A DNA stretch of 64,000 nt from Cricetomys ansorgei (GCA_026225945.1 JAMJFZ010002307.1:10088501-10152500), one strand, 5' to 3'. Counted from the stretch's first letter, positions 1 to 11,790 are shown. Numbers and translations are program-made. The notes: generated by a model not told the origin, from the sequence alone.

Positions 1-840
1 GGGTCTCATTAGCCCTTCAGGAGCACACTCCTAATGACCTAACCTCCTCCCTCTTAGCCTTGAGTCCTATAGGTTCTAGCACTTTCCAAGAGGTTCAGGC
101 TGGGCTAGCCTTCCACACATGCACTATGGGGTGCTATTTTAGCACCAGCAGTACTACTAGTATTTCCTGCTATTTATTGTTAAGGTTGGGAATACGTTAT
201 TATTTTAAAATACCTGCTGAGTATTTAATCCTAAAAATAACTTTGATGTGGATTTAACTGCTTCACAGCTGCTGCTAAGAATGCACGGCCCAAAATCCCA
301 TGATGAGGGGGTCCATAGCAGCACTGAGAATCGAGCTTAGTTCTGTCTGGCACACAGGACTCAAGTCTTTCCGCTATGCTCAGTGTGCCTCATCTTCTTT
401 GCAGAAATCATCTTTCTGTTTAAAGGCATGTCCTATTCAGTTTAGTTTTGGAGAAGATATTTAGTGATGAGTTAGCTGAGCTAACAATACCGCTTCATCT
501 TGTCAGCAGTGTGAGCGTTCGTCGCTGTGGCTTTTCTAAGACGGAGTTAGATTCGAGGAGGTTATTGGATATTTCCTAGCCACCGAGGGAAATTGAAATT
601 GTAACAGGAGTTTTGGAGAGTGGAAATGTACAACCTTTCTCAAAATAAAATAGTATTTGTTAAGATGATCAGACTTTCCTTCCTTTCCTGCCTTCTACTA
701 TCATCCTGCTGTACTGGCTTTAAGAGTGTTCTTCAAATTCATGTCTATTGCCAAACTCAGAACATGACCTTATTTCAAAGTCTAATCTCTGCAGAGCCAA
801 TGTTAGAGTGAAATCAAACCAAATTAAAGGAGTCTTAAAT
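1..840. other. Intergenic, nothing recognised
   Basis: No exon, RNA gene or confident repeat was seen. Open frames here are at the length expected by chance. Confidence 0.6.
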
Positions 841-905
841 TCTCTCTCTCTCTCTCTCCCTCTCACTTTCTCCCTCTCTCTCTCTCCCTCTTCTCTCTCT
901 CTCTG
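841..905 (+). repeat. (TC)n microsatellite, imperfect
   Basis: About 65 nt of TC with CCC and CAC interruptions, running into TG/CATG-rich sequence at the edge of the B4 element. Confidence 0.95.
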
Positions 906-1215
906 TATGTGCATGAATGTGTGTGTTGAGGGTATGTGCATGTGTATGCATGTGTGCATGCATTTGGAGTTCAAAGGTCAATCTCGAGTGTCATTTCTCA
1001 GGCTCTATCTATCTTGTTTATAGAATCAGTCTCTCCCAGGGATCTGTGGTTGGCTGACCAGGTTGACTGGAGCACGCCTAGGGGATCTACCTCTCTCTGC
1101 CTCCCCAGATCTGTTATTACAAATGTGTGCCACCACAACTGGCTTTTTACAAGACTTCTGGGTATCAAGCTCACCTCCTCATGCTTTCAGGTCATGCTTT
1201 CTGAGCTCCAGATTG
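905..1215 (-). mobile_element. B4/RSINE1-type SINE, antisense
   Basis: TG-rich lead, GGAGTTCAAAGGTCAATC, the B1-like CCTCCCCAGATCTGTTATTA and the tRNA-like end CATGCTTTCAGGTCATG are laid out as in an antisense B4/RSINE1 element. It is old and divergent. Confidence 0.6.
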
Positions 1216-1984
1216 GCACAGGTTTAAGAGAAGATCCAGGGATAATTAGGCATAGAGGCATAAAGGCGTCCTAGCTGGTTCAGTCATGTGAGAACAGCAA
1301 CAGCAGTACAAAGATGCGGCAAGTACAGAACTCCAAGTCTTCCAGAAGCTACCAGATCCTACCAGTTCCCTGAAGGATCATAGGCATGTCATCTCATTGA
1401 CGTTGGGCTTCTAGCTTCCTGTATTACCACAGAACTCACAAATATTTGTTGCTTCAAACCATTCAGCATGTGATGTATGTGGCACTGTGGTATAGCAGCC
1501 TGAAGAAATGAATCCATCCACTGTCATGGACTGTTCATGTGACACTCTACTGAATGCTCTAAAATGCATTGAATTTAAGTAGTGAAATAGGAAAGACTGA
1601 ATTTCAATATTCAATATTCAATTTCAATAGTTATCAAGAAAAGTGCCAGACTGAGATAGTTAAAGTGTTTTGGGGGTTGGGGCAGGTACACTGGTGCAGG
1701 ATCTGAGGAGAAAGAACACAGTAGGGAGAGTAGGACAGAAAGCACTGGGGAGGGACCACGTGCTTTTCACTTTTACTTTCTTTGAAGGACTTGGTTAACA
1801 GGACTCAGCTCTGCTGCTCTGTGGAACTCATATAGCATGCTTAGACGGTGCTTTATAAATTATCTTAAGAGTTTTTTTGTGAAGCTTTAGAAATTTTATG
1901 CAAATAAGTCAATATTCCTGATAAAAAACATCAGACAAGGAACTTTGATTCTGATCTGCTAGAGTGAAGCATGCACTTAAGACA

Positions 1985-2195
1985 AATGAATGGCTCATTA
2001 TCCTGGCTATGTGGGAGGCTGAGGCAGGAGGATCACAAGTTCAAGTCAACATGGACAATTCATTGACATCCTGTCTTGGAGTGAAAAATAAAGCAGGATC
2101 TGGGAATGGGTGTGGCTCAAGGGTGAAGTGTGGGTCCAGTACATGTGAGGCCTGAAGGTCACAAAAGAATAAAGAAGTTAAAAAAAAAAAAAAAA
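1985..2195 (+). mobile_element. B1-ID composite (B4-like) SINE, sense
   Basis: GTGGGAGGCTGAGGCAGGAG GATCACAAGTTCAA (B1 part) is followed by GTGTGGCTCAAGGGTGAAGT (ID-like part) and a (A)16 tail at 2180-2195. Confidence 0.7.
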
Positions 2196-5100
2196 GAACT
2201 CTTCACATAAAAGCCTCCTGGTAAAGTCATCCAGAATTGCACATTTACCCTGGCTCTGGACAGAAAACCCCTTTAACACACTATTTGTACAAACAGCGCT
2301 TTATTTAATTTTATAAAAATCCTTACTGGATATTTTCAAGGCTCTGTAGAAAAACAAAGCTTGACTTCAAGTCAATGGCTTTCGCCAAATCAGCAAGTGG
2401 GATTCTGGGGTGAAACTTTCGACTCACCACTAGTTTCATTTATTATAAAAGAAAGGAAGGAAGAAAAAGAACCAACCCTGAAAGACTTTATAGTTTCATA
2501 AAGAAAGAGATCCTGTGTTGACAATCACAGGACGCCGACTGTTACAGCCTAAGCTTTCAGACTGACTCGCTCTGCAATGTTAAGGCAAACAGTTCAGCTC
2601 CTGCGGATTCAATTTACTGTTTGTTTATAGTTATGTGGCATCGAACATATTATAGAAAGCTGTTCAACTTTAGTTTCCTCTCCCATTAAATGAAAACCAT
2701 GACTTCTTGCAAGGTTGCCACAGCAACAAAAATGAGTTACTATATCAAAAACATGGAGAACAATGCCTGCTGCAGTATAACTAATACTCATAATTCCTTT
2801 AGAATGTGTCTCCCCTTTCGTCTCCCCCTTACGCCTCTTCAGGACAAGGAGCAAGTTATTCGTCTGGGTATCTCTGGAAACACAAAATGAAATATGTCGC
2901 TCACAGCAACTGCTCAGTGAAACTTACTGACCCGAGTTTCCAATTCAAGGATAAAGGCTGTGTATTATCTAGTTGGTGGTGGTTATGATTACTAATTTTT
3001 AAAAATCCAGTTATCTGGGAAAAATAGGAGAAAGCCTCTTTTGGGAAAACATCTGTGGGGAAGACATTCCCACGAGAAAGTTTTTATCAGGTTGGAAAAT
3101 GCTTTTCAAAGTCCCCCTTCTTGGGAGCACATTCTTCCCTCCAGGCGCCTCTCTCTGTTCCCATAGAACAGCCTGGAACACACCCACTATGTGAAGGAGC
3201 CGCACCTTGCTGCTTTCTTATCTCCCTAACTTCTTCCCAGCCTCTTCCTTATTTCTCCCTTCCTCCCAGGGGATCAAGCAGTAAATTCATTACTGCATTA
3301 ACTTTATTGCTTCTAGCTCTGGAAGCCCTGTGCCTTTAGATCGTAATTATATTCCATTTGTAAATATTATCTCTCAGAGAGAGCTAATAGTCTCTTTTGC
3401 AATGAACTCTTGTTACTCTGTGGCTGCTAAATTTATGTGTCAGCCACATCTTGAAAGTTTATATACTGATTCCTATAAAATGACGTCAGATCTTCTGCTC
3501 AGATTAGAACCTTTAAGTTTCATCAGTTAATCAGTCAGTGGAATTTAAAAATATAATAGAACACTCTGAGCAGACCTTAAGGACCAGGACAAACTCAAAA
3601 CAAATCTCAACATGTGAGATTCAGATGTTCTGTGTGAAATCAGGACACACAGTTTCCGGGGAATCAGGGAAGGGATGCTCAGCTGGGGGAGGGGAGAAAC
3701 AGAGAGCTGACACACATCTTCCAGCAGAGGGGGATTAGAGAGGAAATGCACAATAAAGAGTTTAAGGAATTGTAGAGGGTGAGAATTAGTAGAGGGGCCA
3801 GCAGGTGCAAATGCACCTCAAAAAGAAATTGTTCTCCACCATGCCGGCTCAACAGAGTAGTATCATGTGTGGATCCCATCTTCATGCAAAGAAACATCCA
3901 CATAAAGTCTGTTCAATGGCTCTTCTAACAGAAAAGAGCATTAGATAGGGGCAAACAGCTTCCAGTTTTAGCTGAGCAGACTTGGAGATGTGGCCTTATG
4001 GAATGACAGCCCGTGCAGGGGACAGAACTTCATGAATTTAATCTACAAAAAGAATCTGCTTTCGTTGGACAAGGGGCAGTAGTTACTCCTTACAAAATAA
4101 ATAATAGCTGCAAAACTAAGTGAGTGAATACAGCTGAAGTATTTACATCAGGACCTAGCCCATTATAGGAGATCAATAAACATTTGCTATCATTACGTTA
4201 ATATCTTCAGCACAATTACTGGGGCTATTTAGGTCATTGTTTAAGATCTTGCCATCCCTTATCTCTGCTCAGGAAAGGCCACACTGGCAAGTAAAGAGGT
4301 ATTGTGACAATCTCACTGTTACGACTCCTATAGGGACAATTCCACTGGTCCTAGAAGAAGGGATTTTTTTTTTTTTTAGACTAAAGGCCCAAATAAAACT
4401 GAAGATAATTAGAATCTGAAATGATGGATAAGACAGAACATAGTATTATGTAATGACTTGTTACTACTTATGAGAGAACTAGGTCCCTGAGGATTCTTTG
4501 TTGTCTTTGGGGCCCCTCTAGTCTCTGAATACAAGGAATTTGGGCTGTTTCATTGCTCCTCTGAGCTGTGGCTTTTGTTCTCATTCAGGGCTGGCTTAAT
4601 AATAGACTCCAATTCTCCCTCTATCTTGGTCCACTCTGTTTCTCTAATCTGACCACCAAACATTCTTTACCCATCAGTGTTCCTGCTAATCTCACTAAGG
4701 AAAGAGACTGGTGCTAATGAGTAAAACTAAGCAGCATCGAGGTCATCAAGTTCTCAGGAGACTCTGAGCTGGGGTTGGGATGTTTTCCTCTGATAAATGC
4801 TGCCCCCAGTGCCTTCCAGTCTCTGTACTGAGGTAGAATTTAGCAAGGTCTCACAATTTACTAAGCCTTGTCTTTTTTGATGATTTCTCAAAATAAGAAA
4901 AAGGGGATAGTTAAGGTCAATTAATTAGAGTTTTCTCAATTGAGTAGATTATTCCAAACATGTATCTCACATTTGGGGCCACTTACTATGTAGAAATAGC
5001 AGGTATTTCTACCTCCATGCTGGGAAAGTTGTGGATAATGATCATTTATTTGACACCCCAACTTCCTATGAGTAATCACACAGAGCCCAAGTTCTGTTGT

Positions 5101-6293
5101 ACACTTCGATATTTGGAGGTTTGTTTAGACAGAGAATGTTGGTCCCACTGTTGGAATTTCTACTTCAGTGGGTTCGGGTCAGGGTCCAACCAAGAACATT
5201 ACCTTTCCAAATGTTTCCAGAGGGGCTGGTTTTGTGTTGACAAGTTGTGGGGTCTATTCATTTACAGTAATACCTTGGTCTTTCTGTCTCCCAGTTAAAT
5301 AAAGAGAGCCCGTGTGCAAATTAAAGCCAGGGTAAAACACAGAAATAAAAAGAAAGATGGGATTGAAAGATGGGATCGTATCGAGAAAGACCCACCTAGG
5401 ATTGGTAGACTTTAGGGTCCATCAAGATTTAAAACTGGCTCCCATGCTCTGATTCTCAGGTTACGCTCTAAAATATCTAACTTTGCTTTTTCTTAAGCTC
5501 GTATGACTCGGATTTCTGCCAAGTGCAACAAAACAAGACAACCAATAGAACCTTAGCAAAGCACAGTTATGGACGCGTCTGAGCACCTCTCAGCATGCCT
5601 CTAGATCACTGCAGAAGTCATCTGTCCACATGAGTTTATCACCTTCGTCAACAACAGCGCGACAGCCACCATTCACTTCTTTGTGGAGATCTGCTGGTGT
5701 CCTAACCAGATGGACACTCCTCCCGAATGATGTGCGCACAGAAGGCAATGTCCAGCATGTGTTCGTCAAACCAGAGTCACCATGCATGTATACTACAAAT
5801 ATTGGCTAAACACCAAAGAAATGCTAGAAGGAAATAGTGGGAGATCCTTCTTGTCTAACTGGGGAGATGGGAGGAATCCTTTATACTATACCAGTGCTTT
5901 ACAGGCATCAGGTGGTAAAACTAACTCCTAAACTCAACAACAGAGAGTACCAGGGCACCAGACATGTGCTCTGTTAACTATCACTCAGAACTTGGGAGCT
6001 GGTGAGAACACAGTGTACATGTGGAGTAGGCATATTTCAGAGGTACAGAGAATAGGGTATAGGCTTTATTATAACCTTTTATTCAAGGCATGGCTCCCTA
6101 TCTACCGTTTAGGTAGAGCTGTTAGCAATTTCAAATCCCCCATTTCAATAAAAGAAGCCTTCACCTAGGAAAGCTGTGTTTAGAGGAAACATAAAGCTTG
6201 AATGCTCAAAGGCTAAGGCAACATGAGAAGGCAAACAGGAGGAGTTTCGAGTGGTGAATCATTTTATAACTAGCCCTTAAGATGGACACTAAC
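2196..6293. other. Intergenic, mostly unique sequence
   Basis: About 4 kb with few recognisable mobile elements apart from the small ancient tail at 4125-4200. This low repeat density contrasts with the rest of the window and could reflect conserved non-coding sequence, for example around 3320-3500. A small CpG-richer patch is at about 5565-5770. No gene identified. Confidence 0.5.
4125..4200 (+). mobile_element. Ancient mammalian repeat fragment (MIR/L2 tail)
   Basis: GGACCTAGCCCATTATAGGA GATCAATAAACATTTGCTAT follows the 'cacatagtaggcgctcaataaatgtt' tail pattern. Confidence 0.5.
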
Positions 6294-6440
6294 GAGCTGG
6301 GCTTGGTGACACACGCCTTTAATCGCAGCACTCAGCAGAGGCAAGTAGATCCCTGTGAGTTCAAGGCCAGCCTTGACTATATAGTGGGTTCCAAGACAGC
6401 CAGGGCTCTGTAGAGAAACCCTATCTCAAAAAACAAAATG
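6294..6440 (+). mobile_element. B1 SINE, sense
   Basis: It starts GAGCTGGGCTTGGTGACACA, has CGCCTTTAATCGCAGCACTC, GAGTTCAAGGCCAGCCTTGA and CAGGGCTCTGTAGAGAAACC, then a short A-rich end. Confidence 0.9.
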
Positions 6441-6864
6441 ATCAAACAAACGAAGAATCTATACTGCATAAGACTCATCCTACAAATAATATAGGGCATC
6501 ATATGCCAGTTTAAAACATGGGAGAAACACGGAAATTTAGAGGCCATAAAGATGTGAATCTTATATGGCTGTCATTAATGTAGAACAAGAAAATTGCCCC
6601 TGCAAGATGAGACATAAACACACTTTACGTTTTATAATGGGAAGGAGGGGAAATAAGATAGAACACTAGATTTTAGACTCAGATTTGACTAAGGACCACC
6701 TATCCTTAGACATCCAATTATTAGTTCCAACCTCATGGTAAACGCCATCACCATAGCACCAACTCCACGGGCTTTTGAAGACTTGAAGACACTAATGACA
6801 CGGAGAGGTGCTCAACAGAGAGGAGCTGCAGGAACTGAGGAGAGAAGCGGATGTGTTCCCTGTC

Positions 6865-6882
6865 TACCCTAACCCTAACCCC
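6865..6882 (+). repeat. Short interstitial telomere-like CCCTAA repeat
   Basis: TACCCTAACCCTAACCCC contains two full CCCTAA units and a partial third. Too short for telomeric function. Confidence 0.8.
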
Positions 6883-7431
6883 ATCATGACGACTCGAGTC
6901 CCTGTCCCTGGCACAGCATTTTTATCAGCTGTTCCAGATCATGAGAAAATGCTGTTACTAACAAAGATTGATCACTGGACCCCAGGTCAATGAAAGTCTA
7001 CTGTGAAAGTGATTGTGAAATAAAGTACACAGAACTTCGTCTTCAGAAGCAGTATCTGTTCCCGCCTATGGCCCCATCCAGTTGTTCCTAATAGTCCTGC
7101 AAAGTGGTCTCTGTCTGCCTCGCTCTGATTCTCTAATGCTAAACTTTTCCAGTCAACATCCCTCTTGCTGGGAGTGCAACCTGCAGGAGAAAGCAAGAAG
7201 TCTTATAAAATTAAGCTGCCTGAAAACCATACAAATTATTCCATATGAGAAAAAAATTAAAAATTAATATTATTCCTGTGTGAGGACAGAATTCTAAACG
7301 AGTAGAAAATATTTCCCCACCTCAATATTACAGAAAGATGTGCTCTTCAGATTCATGAGTCATTTATGAACCTTTGAAGAGTAGAACATTTGCTTGAGAG
7401 GAGGTATATTTTTTTAAAAGAGAAATGTTTA

Positions 7432-7662
7432 TGTTATATACATATATATTATAAATAATGTATATAATATATAATTGTAATATAATATGTCATATTACAT
7501 ATAGTATGATATATGTTATATATTATATAAAGAAATGTATAATATAATAACATGATTATATATAATGCATAATTATATATTATATTACATTACATTATAT
7601 ATTTATGTATGTGTATGTGTATATATATATATGTATATATATATACACACATGTATACACAC
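7432..7662 (+). repeat. AT-rich (TA)n/(TATG)n tract
   Basis: About 230 nt almost devoid of G/C, made of TATA, ATAATATA and TATGTG units, ending in ATACACAC. No stable single unit. Confidence 0.9.
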
Positions 7663-7663
7663 A

Positions 7664-7890
7664 ACTGAAGAAATGGCTTAGTGTTTAAAAGCACTGGTTG
7701 CTCTTCCAGAAGATCTAGGTTCAATTCCCACCACAACCCAAACAAGTCCACTCACAATCATTTAACTCCACTTTTAACAGTATCTGATGCCCTCTTCTGA
7801 CCATCTTGAACACTGCATGAATGTGGTGCAGAGACAAAGATGTAGGCAAAACACACATACATGTAAAATAAAAACAAATCTTTTAAAAGA
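7664..7890 (+). mobile_element. B2/B3 SINE, sense
   Basis: GAAGAAATGGCTTAGTG, GCTCTTCCAGAAGATCTAGG and TTCAATTCCCACC form the tRNA-related head. It ends with GTAAAATAAAAACAAATCTT. It follows a TA-rich tract. Confidence 0.75.
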
Positions 7891-9478
7891 GCATTAATGT
7901 AACATGTTAAAATCTATATGTAACAATACAAAATTGGTATTCTGAATTTATTCCTATTTGTTTTATGAGTTTAAATGCTCATCATAAGAAAAATATTTTT
8001 AACTTAAAAAAAAATCTTGTAATTTAAATTAAATTAAAATAAGCCCTGCATGTCTGCAGCAAGTTATTAGATCTATGAAGTATTCAGTTCATAGAGACAT
8101 ATGTAATGTAGGATAGATGATACTATGAGAACTTTTAATCATTAGATTCTAGTTCAGGAAACTATCACAAGTTAATCACAACTGATTTAAAAAAAAAACT
8201 GGGAACAGGGTTAAGAATTCAAAAGAGGGATACTGAGGAATACAAAGATGACTTCCAGAAGTAGTTTGCACCCCTAGGGAAGGCAGAACAAAGGGAAATG
8301 TGGGGTTGGAGGAGCCCAGAGGAGCTGGATCCACACCACAGTATCTGTGCTCTGAGGAATGCTCGCTACACTGCTGCCATGGATACAGATTGCAGACAGT
8401 AGTGGGGAGGTCAGAAGGAACTGGAGGGTGGGACCACGCTAGCTTCCCATAATGGGAAAGGGAAATTGTTGCTGGGGTACTGCCAAGAGCAAGGACTTCA
8501 TCCTTATTTCATTCTCACAGCCAGCCTCCAGAAACCCAACCAATTTGTGCTGTGGTCTCATCCCTGTGTCACAAGGCCAACACACTGATAAATTTGGAGT
8601 GATGGTAGCTCAGTAAATCAGCACGGTATCTTTGAGAAGTTTCAGAAGGAAGACTGGCCTCTGAAACATCACCTCTAGTTTTTACTGTCATTTAAAAATC
8701 CGCCTTATGCTCATCACTAGATCTCTTCGAGAGTAGTCATTTCAGTCACCCACAGGGTATGCCCAGATCCAAAGAACGTGATGGCTAAGAGTCCTTCTCT
8801 CCTTAGTCCCCAACATACTTCAGCATACACCTAGTCGCCAGGGTAGGACATCACACAGTTGCTGTCCCAGCTCTTATGGGTCTTTGATTTTGGTAAAAAG
8901 CAGATGCCTTGACTCCAACTTGCTTTGCTTTTTCTAAACACCATGACTATTGAAATCTGGAGGGCATTAATCAAATCTTTACGTTTCTAGTGGTGGCCTG
9001 CTGTTGAAATATCGAGGTTCCATTGTGCATTCATGGATCCTACATAGATGTAAATCCTATGCACCTTCTGTAAATTGTTTAAATTAATTTTATAAAGTTT
9101 AGAGCAGCTTTTAGTCTAGAGCTATGAATATAAACTTCAGTTCTTTCCAGAGGAATTAAAAGTCCTCCTCTTTATGTTTTCTCTAAGAATTAATATAAAC
9201 TTGGGCTTTATATTTTCTTCTCAGTGTGTAGCAGTGACGGGTCCAACCTCTCAGAGGTCACTGCTTTCAGATGGCCCCTGACATTCCCCATCTCTGATTC
9301 CACTCAATCTCTCTGAGTTGTTTCCTACTAGCCTCTGGAAACATTTAGACTCCCTACGTTCTGTATTCTACTGAGTAGCTCAGAAGAGGTATCTTAACAA
9401 TATTTCCTACTCTGTAATGCATGAGCTATTGAGGACCTAGAAGTTCAAAACCTTGTTAGACATTCACCCGCTAGTGGT
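7891..9478. other. Intergenic, unique
   Basis: No gene and no confident repeat was recognised in this 1.6 kb. Confidence 0.5.
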
Positions 9479-9577
9479 TGTCTGTCTGTCTGCCTGTCTG
9501 TCTGTCTTGCCTCTCCCACCCCGGTTCTCCCTCCAGTCTTCCCTTCTCTTTCTTTTCTTTCTTTCTTTCTTTCTTTT
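9479..9577 (+). repeat. (TCTG)n and (TTTC)n arrays with poly-T
   Basis: (TCTG)n with a TGCC variant at 9479-9509, a pyrimidine-rich link, then (TTTC)n at about 9547-9577 and poly-T preceding the antisense B1. Confidence 0.9.
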
Positions 9578-9690
9578 TTTTTTTTTTTAAGACAAGGTCT
9601 TATGTAGTCCAGGCTGGCCTTGAATTCTGAACCTTTCTGCCTTCACATTCTGAGTCCTGGGACTACAGGTGTGAGCCACCACACCTGGAT
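9578..9690 (-). mobile_element. B1-like SINE, antisense
   Basis: Poly-T, then AGACAAGGTCTTATGTAGTC, CAGGCTGGCCTTGAATTC, CTGGGACTACAGGTGTGAGC and CACCACACCTGG. It sits downstream of (TCTG)n and (TTTC)n runs. Confidence 0.8.
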
Positions 9691-9704
9691 ATCATGCATT
9701 CTCT

Positions 9705-10420
9705 GTTAAATTGACAGGTGGTAGTGTACATATGTATGGCATTTGGTACTATGTTCTGTCACATGTATGCACTGTGACAAGGCTAAATGAAAATGATTAG
9801 CAAATGCATTATCCCATATAGCTATATTTTTTGGTGATATAAACATTTAAGATCTCTCAGTAATTTTTCAGATGCAATGTATTTTTATTGACATTTGTCA
9901 CCATTATTTACAATGGAGCTTTTTTGAACTTATTTATTCTCTCTCATTGAAACTGTCTGATTGTATACCAACACATCTCCAATTCCCTCCTGCCAACTTC
10001 CGGATGGCCACCATTTTACCCTCTGCTTCTATGACATTCCACACTGGAGAACGTGTGATTTGTCTTTCTGTGAATGTCTTATTTCACTTAACGTTGAATC
10101 ATGTACGCTTACCTTACAAATGAAGGTCCTCCCTTCTCCTTCGAGACTGGAGGGTACTTTATTGTCTGTGGACACCATGTTTTCTTTACTCATCTACAGA
10201 AGTCCCTGCAAGTCCATTCCTTGACCGTGGTAAACATTGACGCAATGAACAAGGGAGTGAGATGGTTCTTTGGCATTGATTTCATTTTGTTTGATTGTCT
10301 ATCCAGTAGTAAGATTGCTGGACCATTATGAGAGTTCTATTTTTAATTTTCTTCCATCCTGGTTTTCATAATGGAATGGACTGAGTTACGTTCCCACCAT
10401 CAGAACACACACATTCCTAA
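9705..10420 (-). mobile_element. Old L1M-type 3' end, antisense
   Basis: Plus-strand text such as TCTATGACATTCCACACTGG, GATTTGTCTTTCTGTGAATG, TATTTCACTTAACGTTGAAT, AGTAGTAAGATTGCTGGACC and TTTTCATAATGGAATG is the reverse complement of the conserved L1 3' region. High divergence indicates an ancestral copy. Confidence 0.8.
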
Positions 10421-10744
10421 GAAATGTTGATAATGGGAAGAGACATTAGCTCATAATCCTCTCTAATTTTACAAATGGGAGCACTCTAGGCCAAGAAGAT
10501 AAAATGAGTGGTCACAGTAATATTTACATCTGGCCAACTTAACGGGCCATTTGGATCTGTGAGCTATGCTTTCTTTCCAAGTCAGAAAAGGGATAAGACA
10601 CAGGCTGGAGACACATAAGACTGGCATTGACAGCAAAGACAAGAGGAGGATCAGGAAGATGAGGGATGGTTCTCAGTACACTGTCTTTTTACACAACCAG
10701 CATCCAACTTAGTCACCCTGGGCTACACAGTGAGAGCATGTCTG

Positions 10745-10905
10745 AAATAAGGAAGAGGGGGAGGAGGAGAGGGGGAGAGAGAAAACGAGGGAGGAATAAA
10801 GGGGGAGAGAGAAAAGGGGGAGGAATAGAGGGGGAGAAGAAAAGGAGGGAGGAGGAGAGGGGGAGACGGAAAGGGGGAAGGAGGAGAGGGGCCAGAGAGG
10901 GAGAT
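10745..10905 (+). repeat. Purine-rich (GGGGAGA/GGAGGA) tract
   Basis: About 160 nt of G and A only apart from a few bases, with repeated GGGGGAGA, GAGGAGG and AAAGGGGGA units. Mirror-type symmetry gives H-DNA potential. No coding sense is implied by its open frames. Confidence 0.9.
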
Positions 10906-10954
10906 CTTATTCTTATGTACAGCATTATTTGTTGTTGGTTATGAAGCCAAATGT

Positions 10955-10968
10955 CCACTAGATGGCAG
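10955..10968 (+). promoter_or_regulatory. Candidate CTCF core motif
   Basis: CCACTAGATGGCAG matches the CTCF core pattern CCASYAGRKGGCRS at all 14 positions. It lies just right of a 160-nt purine-rich tract. Motif match only; occupancy unknown. Confidence 0.55.
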
Positions 10969-11031
10969 TCAATGTCCAATGACTGTAGATGTTACAACTC
11001 TTCAGAATGCCTTTACAGCGCCATGAAGTGA

Positions 11032-11057
11032 TTTTTTTTTTTTTTTTTTTTTTTTTT
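11032..11057 (+). repeat. Poly-T (26 nt)
   Basis: An uninterrupted run of 26 T. No recognisable SINE body could be assigned to it. Confidence 0.95.
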
Positions 11058-11394
11058 GTCTGAGTAACCATCCTCTCCAGCTAAGCTGACCAACATGATT
11101 TACTTGCCTGTTTTCTTCCCTCTTTACTCCTTGGGGAGTTAAAGACACAGATGTGCCAGGTCCTAAGACACAGATGCTCAGGGTTCTAATCTGAGTTGCT
11201 GAAGCCTCCGCCACCAGGGGTTTCAATGAGCTCATCACGATCCTTTCTTCTCCAAATGTTTCACAACATTTTAGCAACAAAGACTTTGAATTTCTGTCTT
11301 CCCTTGGTGTCAGAACCAAGGAAGAACTGAGCGTAACGAAACCAGAAGTACTCATATTCCACTCTCTGTAGCCACCTGGTTTGGACTAGACCTG

Positions 11395-11790
11395 TTGTGG
11401 TTTGACTCCTGTGTTTGAACACTTAGTCCTAGGCTGGGGTTGCTGTTTTAGAAAGTTGTGGAACCTTTAGGAAGTGGAACTTCTCCGGAGGAAGTGGGCC
11501 TTCACCAGAGGAAGTGGAGCTTCCCTAGAGGAAGTGGGTTGTTGAGGTCAGGCATTGAGGTATTCTGGTCTGTCCGCAGTCCCTGTCTGCTCTCCACTTC
11601 CTGTTCTGCCTAGACAAACAGGAGGGCCAGGTGCTCACTCCTGCCACCATGGTGCTGCCTGCCCCTGTGCTTTTCCCTCCGTGGTGAACGGTGTCCTCTC
11701 AAACCATGAGCTGCTTCATAGAGGCACTGGTCAAAGCAACAAGGAAAATAATACAACTCTGACCGCTTGACTCCTCTTCCGTTCTCTCCG
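11395..11790 (+). mobile_element. Rodent interspersed repeat (MER/hAT-like) with internal minisatellite
   Basis: The TGTGGTTTGACTCCTGTGTT start, TGCCACCATGGTGCTGCC-like middle and final AAGCAACAAGGAAAATAATA resemble a common rodent repeat that ends near an ACAGCAAC-type sequence. The GGAAGTGG unit is amplified at 11470-11537. Family assignment is uncertain. Confidence 0.45.
11470..11537 (+). repeat. Minisatellite: four GGAAGTG-containing units, 20-bp period
   Basis: GGAAGTGG starts at 11470, 11490, 11510 and 11530, exactly 20 bp apart, with the intervening 12 bp varying (AACTTCTCCGGA, GCCTTCACCAGA, AGCTTCCCTAGA). Each unit carries an ETS-type GGAAGT core. Confidence 0.9.
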
